Source: Combretum micranthum (taxonomy: Eukaryota > Streptophyta > Magnoliopsida > Myrtales > Combretaceae). From it: a stretch of DNA of 64,000 nt. The notes beneath the pieces are model-generated. The model was not told where the DNA came from and searched no databases. It was given only the letters and a program-made list of their open reading frames with translations. The DNA lies in contig JAMXBD010000205.1 in the NCBI GenBank assembly GCA_024138025.1, positions 126,501-190,500 on the forward strand. The letters are read 5' to 3'. Both the position numbers and the translations under genes were made by a program. Below, piece by piece: positions 56,561 to 64,000 of this stretch; the first letter of the stretch is position 1; every line of letters starts with the position of its first letter.

Positions 56561-57132
56561 GTAGAAGTGCTTAATCCTTTAATATCAACTATGGTCCATC
56601 TAATAGCTTCTTTGAACTCTCTAAGCACCCGAATTAACTTTTCTTCTTCTAAGGCACTAAGTTTGTTGGAGATTATCACTGCAAGAGTTTCTTTTCTCCC
56701 ATAAAGATGTAATTTAGATGATCTAGAAGGGGTTTCAATTCTAACTGTGGTTCCTGTACAACAAAAGGAAGAAGTTTTGTGTTAAAAAGGGGCAAATCAA
56801 TGTAAGACACACCATACTTTATAGGCTTTAGTGATTCCAATTCATAAATTGTGTCCTACAAGTAAGGAGATATCACAGACTTCTCAATTTCCTCAAAGCA
56901 TCAACAGTGAAACTCCTATCAAGTGTAATTTTCAACTTGTCATTCTCAATCAATTCAAATTTTTTCTGTGCTAATGGGTCAATAACATCATAACAAAAAC
57001 AAGAGAGACATCACTAGGATATTTCATGGAATCATAAATATTGATATGTTCTTAACCAAAGGTATCATTACAGTTCAGTTCACATAATTGATCATTGATG
57101 CAAAGTTTTTTTTCTTTTTTTATATCTTGGAT
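56561..57132 (-). pseudogene. Element B2: linker between protease and RT; protease not seen
   Basis: 56679-56497 reads 'MIISNKLSALEEEKLIRVLR' and 'AIRWTIVDIKGLSTSTCMH', the pre-RT linker. 57000-56740 is homologous to the plus-strand fragment B1. No retropepsin motif is visible between here and F4. TSD tggat of F4 is at 57128-57132. Confidence 0.75.
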
Positions 57133-60100
57133 TATCACACCCCAAAGGGTATCTTAAACGTGACAGTCTACCACACTCAATATTAAAGCTTAATTATGAA
57201 AACCTCAGTCATCTCATAAGCTTCAATACCGGGTGTAAGACGTACGTTCATGACCATAAAGGACCAACTTTGAAACAAGTTGTTTAGGAAAATATTCATA
57301 TAGCAGTTCAAGAATGGAAATCATAACATAATAACTGAAATAGAGAAATATATAAAGGTCTTACAATCATCAAAGGGGCATTCCCCTGCTAAAAGATATA
57401 GTTCATCAAAGTCTACTCAAGTCTAATCAAAACAATTACATGAAGATTTACTTAGAAGTCTAAGTCTACATCTAGTCTTTGATTTCTTCCAAAAACTCCT
57501 TAGGCCAAAAAGGTAATACCTGTGAGAAATACCCCTAGGGCTTCAACCATAAATGGGGAAACTACAAAAGGTATTTATAAGGGGGTAAACTTTTTACTTA
57601 GTGAGAATTAAATCCACAATTAAAGTACTTAATAATCAATAATCAATCAAGTTATGCAATCAAGCATATGAGATGCAGGCAATCATGTGAGCAAATAGTA
57701 CATGCGATTTTCGATAATTATATGTTTGAATGGATTTACCCCTCCATTCGATGGTTAGGTGTTCCGGGCAACGAAGCCATAGTTCGCAAATGATATTTTT
57801 GTAGTTTTATACAGATTCCTACTAATCGCTAAAATGTAGTTGATTCGGGTGCCCACTCACCATTTAATTATAGACAATCGAAGTCATAGATTATGATTTC
57901 AAGTTATCGATCTCATTACTATGCTCTTGTCCCATCAAGGGTATAGTAATGAATTGAATGTGACTCACTACGTGTCATGTATGAATCATTTAATTTAAGT
58001 AATCATAGCATAGTATTAGTCATTTTATGAGTGATCATAGAATTTGCAGACAATCAATACTAAACTAAATCATACAATGATTAGTTAACAATTCCTGCCT
58101 CGATATACTTATCATAATTTTAACCATGTTAGAAAACACATGTGCTTTCATATTTTATCTTTTCCTAACATCTAGTGCCGCTAAACTACAAGCAAATACA
58201 TAAGTATAATTGCGATAATTTAAACTCACTCGGCCATATCAGCAGAAGTTCCTTAGTTGAAATAGCCATCCGGGTAAGGTAGCTCAGACTTCGCGTCACC
58301 TATGCAAAATAAATACCCGAAATGAGTATTTCTTAGAAGATCTACTTAAACTTTTAACTCTATTCTACTAATTCGTCAAAATTCGTATATAGTGAAATTC
58401 CAACTTAAAATGGCTATAACTTGCTCATTTTAACTCGAAATTTTGCATATTATATACCTATTTCCACCTGCTCGAAAAGATCAATTCATTTCTAAGGTTA
58501 TTTCCTACATACAAGGTCATTTGGGTTGCTAAAAGTCTCGGTACAGATCTAAAACGAAAAATCCCAGCTTTTGCAAAAAAACAATTTTCAACTCAACTTT
58601 ATTCAAAAATCATTTGGCAAAAATATAGATATGTATATGAGTGAAAAATCTTTGAGTATATATATAGACTCACTTCATATACAAAAATTCTAATGGTAGT
58701 ATCTCAACGATTATTTTTTGTAAAACAATTCACCTTGAAGTGTTAAAACTTAAACTTGACAAATTTCTTTTAAAGTATTTTGAAGAAACTTTATATTTTC
58801 TTAGGTTATTATAAATGAGTATATTCTTATTTTTTTTCCCATTTCTTTTCTAAAACAAGTGAATTTTCCCTTAACTTTGGTCTTTTGCAATTTTTATTTC
58901 TAGTGATAAAAGAACAAGTTTTCAAAAATTTTATTAAGTTATTGATAACCTATTTATAAATTTTCCTTTAAAATGGTTTTGATAAATGAGCCTTTTCCTC
59001 TTATATTTTTGTTATTAACTCCTTTTTTTAAAAATAAATTTATTTTTAAAATTTGGTCTTTTATTTCCTTTACTGATTTTATTTGAAAAGGAATCATCTT
59101 TTTAAGTTATTGATGAAATCCATTGTCTTTGAACTTATCATACCTATATTCTTGTTAGTTCCTTGAAAATAGGTTCCTTCTTTAGATTCTTGAAAATCAT
59201 TATTTTTCTAAGTGGATTCATAAATTAATAGGTTGATTTTATCTTACTTTATAAACTAGTTTGTTTTTTGGTTTTTGTTACGGAGTTGAAAAGACTTTAA
59301 TCTTAAGCTTTTTGGTGAAAATTTTGTATAACAACAAATTATTTTTACTAAGCCTTAGGTTTATCTTGTTATGAAAAGAAAATGTTTATTTCCTTTATTT
59401 CCTTAGTAAAACCATCCTTGTTGTCTTTTGAGAAAACTTTAAGAAAACTTGAGAAAATATTACAAAGATTTATTTTCTAAGTTGTTGATGATAATTCCTC
59501 TATTTAGTGACTAGTTTCATAATAAAAAGCTTAGTTTCAAGTTTTTTTATTAAAGAAAAATTCCACTGTAAATATTGTTGAGACAATATCATTATGAAGA
59601 TGCATGTATTATGAGCATGTAGTATGTAGATGATGAAAATATAAGATAAGAAGCAATATAATAATAATAAGCAAGATAGTAATAATAAGCAAGATATTAT
59701 GGTCATGTATTGGAAACATTAGCTTAATCAAGGTAACCTGGTCAAGTATTGAAAGCCTTAGCTTTATCAAGCAACCCGAGACTATGTCCCAAAAAAAAGA
59801 AAAAAGAAAGAAAGAGAAAAAGCAATAATAAGTGCAAATATAATAATAAGCTTGTTAGTGAGTTAGTGAGCATTTAGGCTCTAGAATATATAGATAGTAT
59901 CATATATATGAACTTAGGTTAGAAGCATGATAATAACAATAAGATTATAATAATAACAACATAATGGTAAAATAACATAATATGAATTTTATTCATGAAT
60001 AAGAACAAAACATGAACATAGTGTTACTTCTATAACATTTGAATGTTTAAGAAACATACACCATAGTCATGTTAAGTTACATGACATGGTAGAAAGAAAT

Positions 60101-61032
60101 GGGTAAGAACTTTTACCTAGAGAGATAATATGGAAGTGGTAGTGTAGAGAAAGTTTGAATAGTGTTTATGTGTGTAGGAAATGTGTAAAAAAATTTGGGT
60201 AGTAAAGAAAGAAAAGAGAGATTTTAAGAGAGAGTGTTCGTGAAGAGAATTTGGGAGAGTTTTAGTATGGTGAATGGGTATGTGAAAGAATTGGAGGGAG
60301 AGGGGGTATTTATAGAATTTTTTGGAGTGAAAATTGTGTGAATTAAATAAATTAAAAAAGAAAAAAATAAATAAAAATGTGTGTGTGTACTTGCATGGCC
60401 GGCGTGAATGATAGGGGGAGGAGAAAGAGTGATTTTTTATTTGTCTTGTATTTTTTTGTTAATTAAAAGTAATAAGATGTAAGGTTTGATGTGGATGAAG
60501 ATGTATGGGAAAAGTAAAAGTAGAGATAGGTATGGTAGAGTGTAGAAATAGGTGTAGAAAATGTAGAGATAGGTGAATAGTAATGAATAGTGTAGAATAG
60601 TACTATGAATAGTAGATAAGACAAATTAATACTGGTAGTAATGAAAATACGTGAATTTAAGCTATATCTGATATTTTAAGATACCGAAAATTATAAAACT
60701 GATATTTTTGAAATCCTTGTATTTTTACGAGTTTCTTAGTATTACCGGAATATTTTTTCCGTCAAGGGTACCGAGGCACGGTTTTTGAAAACTGATCCCG
60801 TTTGGATCCGAAAGATACTAAAAATTTTTTAATATGATATTTTTATGCATCCTTATATGATTACGAACTATTATCCACTACTATCTCAATTTCTTTGTTT
60901 CGGGATTAAGAGCACGAGATTACCAGATCTAATCTACTAGGGTTTTACGTATATTTGTTGACCTTAGGGTTTCTGATTGACTTCTAGTTTATGGTTTAAA
61001 CATAACTATAACATAAAATCTAGGGAATTACA
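57133..61032 (-). repeat. Element F4: solo LTR (3,900 bp) nested in B2
   Basis: Plus-strand ends are tatcacacccc and gggaattaca, with a perfect TSD tggat (57128-57132 and 61033-61037). The minus-strand TATA box is at 60307-60314 in the same context as in F1 and F2. Same family as F1, F2 and F3. AT-rich, no ORF. Confidence 0.88.
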
Positions 61033-61037
61033 TGGAT

Positions 61038-61133
61038 AAATTGGTTATGTTCATTAACAAGTTCTAATAACCTATCTCTCTTGCTTTTTCCATAATCAAA
61101 ATAAGCTTTTTGATTATTTATCTCATCGAAACT
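61038..61133 (-). pseudogene. Element B2: last visible fragment before element G
   Basis: About 95 bp of B2 upstream of F4 in element orientation. The minus strand translates to a charged stretch without a recognisable domain. It ends at 61133, where the LTR of G begins. The rest of B2 (gag, PBS, 5' LTR) must lie right of the window, beyond G. Confidence 0.55.
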
Positions 61134-62922
61134 TGATCTGAATAGAATGTGTATGTAATTTCAGATACTACCAGCAAGTGTACTAGGTCTTGATCAAGTA
61201 ATATAAAGTGAGTTGAGTATCGTTCCCATAAGGACTAAATTAACTACTAGATTGATATTAGCTTTTACTAATATTTAGGCAATCAAAATGTATCAATTAA
61301 CTATAACTAATTAATAATATCTACTATGAATGCAATGAGATTGTGAGAAGTTATATAAGATAAATGTTGGAAGGAATAGAATCCATCATAATCCTTACTA
61401 ATCATGCTGAATTTATATTATATGAATAATTAGGATTGTGGATATTTGTAAGAAATTGTAAAGACCTAAAACTATCAAGTTTTAGTGAACCATAAAATAA
61501 TCTATTAGCTTCCGCTATACAAATTATCAATGGAATCTAATTTATAGTTATAAATCTTCCAGTTCTATAATTGTCTAATATCTTAAATTAACTTCTCCTA
61601 ATTCCTTAGTGAGAAATTAAAATAAAATATTGCATGAAGTACACAGAACAATTTCTAAATTAATATTAAACTTAATTGTTTCCACAATTGTTGTTTAATC
61701 TCAATTCATGAATTCCTATGAATCCTGATTCTTTTTCCAAATCATCAGAATTATTATCAATTCAATTTCAATTAGAAATAAAATAGATAATTAGGATTCA
61801 ATACAAATATTCCATAATTCTAACAATCCTATAATATAAATTCAGGAATCATTTTAGCAAAATTAGGATTTCATCACTTCCCACAAAGAAAGGTTTAGCT
61901 ACTCATAAATGATGATTCAATAATCAAATAAGAATATGCAATTGATAATATTATGAAAAAATACTTCAGATAAATGAATTGCATAAGAAAGAGATTAGAT
62001 ATCACCAATTCAAATATCGCAATCTTTAATTGCAATTCTTGAAAGCTCAAATCTCTCACAAATCTCTATGAAATACTAAAACTATTTGTATACTGAAGTA
62101 CTCTCTATTTTGCTTCTGCTTATCCACTTCTGCTTATCCAACTAGAGGAGGGAGATCCCCTATTTATAGGAAAAATTTCGTGAAAAGTATTAAAGGAAAA
62201 TTGCAGTTTCAACTTGTACGCTGGCAGTTACAGATCTTATGCTGGCTGCTTACAGATGGCATATAGTCATTTTCTTCTTTGCACAGGCAGTGCACTGGTA
62301 GCTTTCAACTTCGGTTATAAGGGTAGGCCGCTTCTACGTCGACGGCTTAGATATAGATCTAGCCGGCGTATGTAATGAAAAATTAAAGGTTGGACCAATT
62401 TATAACGAAAGCCGTCCCAAAGCCGGCGGCTTTGATGCCGGCTTAGACAATCCATCAAATTTGGTCTTTTCATTTGTCTCCGAACATATGTTATCTACTT
62501 GTCACTTTTGATCTCTAATCTACACTGCCTCAACGCCGACGGCTTAGTATCCAGCGTACGTTGTAACTCCTCTTGCACTGGCAACGGTTAGATTCTGAGC
62601 TGCCGGCTTTCAATGTACACTGGCCTATTCATCTTCTATGCCGGCGGCTTTCAGGCAGCGCATATTTGGTTGAGTCAAAGCTTGCAAATCTGGTAGTGTA
62701 GACAACGGCCTTGAGTGAGTGCATCTTGTAAGCCGTCTCAACGTCGGCGGCTTTGAAGTTAGAAAAGCCGGCGTATCCTTGAATTTTTCCAATTTTCATT
62801 CCAAAATTTCTTGTTTTGATTTATTTGTCCAAATTAGACCTGAAACATGAATTTTAACCAAAACAAGTATCCATTCTAGCTATTTTGAACATCAACAAGT
62901 TGTATATAATATGATCTTATCA
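61134..62922 (-). repeat. Element G: 3' LTR
   Basis: A 1,789-bp LTR from tgatctgaat to atgatcttatca, alignable along its whole length with the LTRs of element A but clearly diverged. The TATA box (plus tatttata) is at 62161-62168. GCCGGC-type motifs at 62330-62780 are fewer and partly mutated (gtcgacgg, gccgacgg). Confidence 0.88.
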
Positions 62923-64000
62923 ATTTCCCCACACTTGAACTTTTGCTTGTCCTTAAGCAAATGATGAAGAATGAAATCTCTCATAGATAGTACAATTTTT
63001 CTAATTTAATCACAATTTCTTTAACTTGCTTTTCTTGTATCTATTGCTCTAACCATACCAATTTCTTATAATTAGAGTACTATAATCAAAATTGAGAAGT
63101 TAATCCAAACAAAACAAGTTTTGATCTCAATTTTTAACAAAAGAACATTCTATTCAAAAAGCAAATACATAATCCACTAAGGAAAAATACTCATTTAAAC
63201 TTCATTGGACTTTTAGCTTTTTATATATATTCTCAGTAACACTAAATGAAAGCATATGGTATCTACTTTTTCCTTAGTTTTTCTCCTTCTTTATTATAAG
63301 TCTCCTTTTATTTACATATTTGCATTTATTTTTCTTTTTCTTTTTCAAGCATTTATTTTCTTTTTGGGAGGTTTTTGCCTCCATCTTTTTGCTTTTCAAA
63401 GTTCATGAATTGAACTTTTGCCTTTCTTCCCTTCTCGTTATAGTGAGTTCATTGAGTCGGCACATCCCAGGCTCATCACCTAAGTGACCAAGTTTCAAAA
63501 CACCCCTAAGAACTCTTCCTCACTTTAACATTCAAGTTCAGATACTCATAACTCAAATTTTTAAGTTAGAAGAGTAGTGGTTATGCTTGTTTCTTTCTTT
63601 TTGAATGCAATAACAAATCAAAGACTTATTTTTATAAAGGATCACTAAGTTTAAAAGTTTCTTCTACCTCTTTCACTAAATGTTATAATTCAAAGAATAT
63701 ATACAAACTAAAATTTCCTAGAAGTAAACCTGTTTATTTTTCACAAAAGGACTCGACCAGTTCTTAAATTTCCAATTCCAAAGTTAAAAATAAAGTAAAC
63801 TTGTTTCTTAAGGATTTTACAACTTAATTCTAACTTAGTAAACCAATTACAACAGCAGTGGAGTAAGATACTTTTACAAGTTAATTTCATTGCTTTTAGT
63901 CTTTACTTTGTACTATCTCTCAATTTTTAAGAGATTTTGAAAAAATTTTGGTAGAATTTCCCCATAATTTGCTTTCAAACCAAAAATATAGTGTGAGTGA
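62923..64000 (-). other. Element G: polypurine tract and 3' UTR
   Basis: The PPT (minus GTTCAAGTGTGGGGAAAT) is followed by about 1.06 kb closely similar to the 3' UTR of element A, including the conserved block (core 63441-63495). No ORF. The window ends before the 3' ORF of G would begin. Confidence 0.8.

Larger units (their letters stand above)
61134..64000 (-). mobile_element. Element G: 3' part of an Athila element, running off the right edge
   Basis: 3' LTR, PPT and 3' UTR of an Athila element closely related to element A, in the same minus orientation. Only noncoding parts are visible. The preceding five bases, aaact (61129-61133), would be the TSD, but the partner is beyond the edge. 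Confidence 0.85.

Noticed and set aside
1..64000. A novel host defence, biosynthetic or regulatory gene system
   Set aside because: Every protein-like stretch I could recognise belongs to LTR retrotransposons. Nothing else has coding character.

Overview
This is plant nuclear DNA, most likely from a eudicot, although the species cannot be named from the window. It consists of Ty3/gypsy LTR retrotransposons nested inside one another, as is typical of gene-poor or pericentromeric heterochromatin. The basis is plant-specific Athila and Tat/Ogre lineage proteins, tRNA-type primer binding sites, TG..CA LTR ends, 5-bp target-site duplications (TSDs) and AT-rich DNA. I found no host gene, no rRNA or functional tRNA, no CRISPR array and no organellar or bacterial gene. 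Every pol remnant I recognise is on the minus strand except one short fragment at 41278-41575. || Elements are named O, A, C, D, E, F1-F4, G, H, B1 and B2 in this annotation. || Layout. (1) 1-1739, 16614-16921 and 18824-21157: Athila-type element D, minus, in three pieces. It enters from the left edge with RT and protease and ends in its 5' LTR (19398-21157). (2) 1745-16613: a complete Ogre/Tat element O (14,869 bp, TSD tacat) inside D, with two 2,445-bp LTRs, a tRNA-Arg-type PBS, ORF1, gag, protease, RT, two RNase H domains, integrase and a tandem-repeat-rich 3' UTR. (3) 16927-18818: solo LTR E (TSD aactc), opposite orientation, also inside D. (4) 21158-22478, 35505-36088 and 37855-41277: Athila-type element C, minus, interrupted by A and by solo LTR H, with its 5' LTR at 39919-41277; D lies inside C. 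(5) 22479-35504: complete Athila element A (13,026 bp, TSD cacta) with tRNA-Asp-type PBS, gag, protease, RT, RNase H, integrase and a further 3' ORF. (6) 36089-37854: solo LTR H, same family as the LTR of D (TSD atgat). (7) 41278-41575: plus-strand pol scrap B1, the site into which C inserted. (8) 41576-48087: a truncated 3.8-kb-class LTR, F3, with a complete solo LTR of the same family in the opposite orientation, F2 (44064-48055, TSD gtcac), inside it. (9) 48088-61133: old Athila-like element B2, minus, split by solo LTRs F1 (50929-54701, TSD taagc) and F4 (57133-61032, TSD tggat), with a SINE-like insert in its 3' UTR. (10) 61134-64000: 3' LTR and 3' UTR of another Athila element, G, running off the right edge. 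|| Order of events from containment: B1 was hit by C; C was hit by D, A and H; D was hit by O and E. B2 was hit by F1, F4 and apparently G. Most coding regions are broken by frameshifts, stops or deletions. O and A are the best preserved and have the most similar LTR pairs by eye, so they are probably the youngest. No element appears fully intact. || The most interesting non-standard structure is in element A. A cluster of GCCGGC-core palindromes, also found upstream of the TATA box in the LTR, recurs between integrase and the 3' ORF. It is followed by a pyrimidine-rich leader, a GTAAGT donor and a TTTGCAG acceptor that abuts an ATG, which suggests a separate transcription unit for that ORF.
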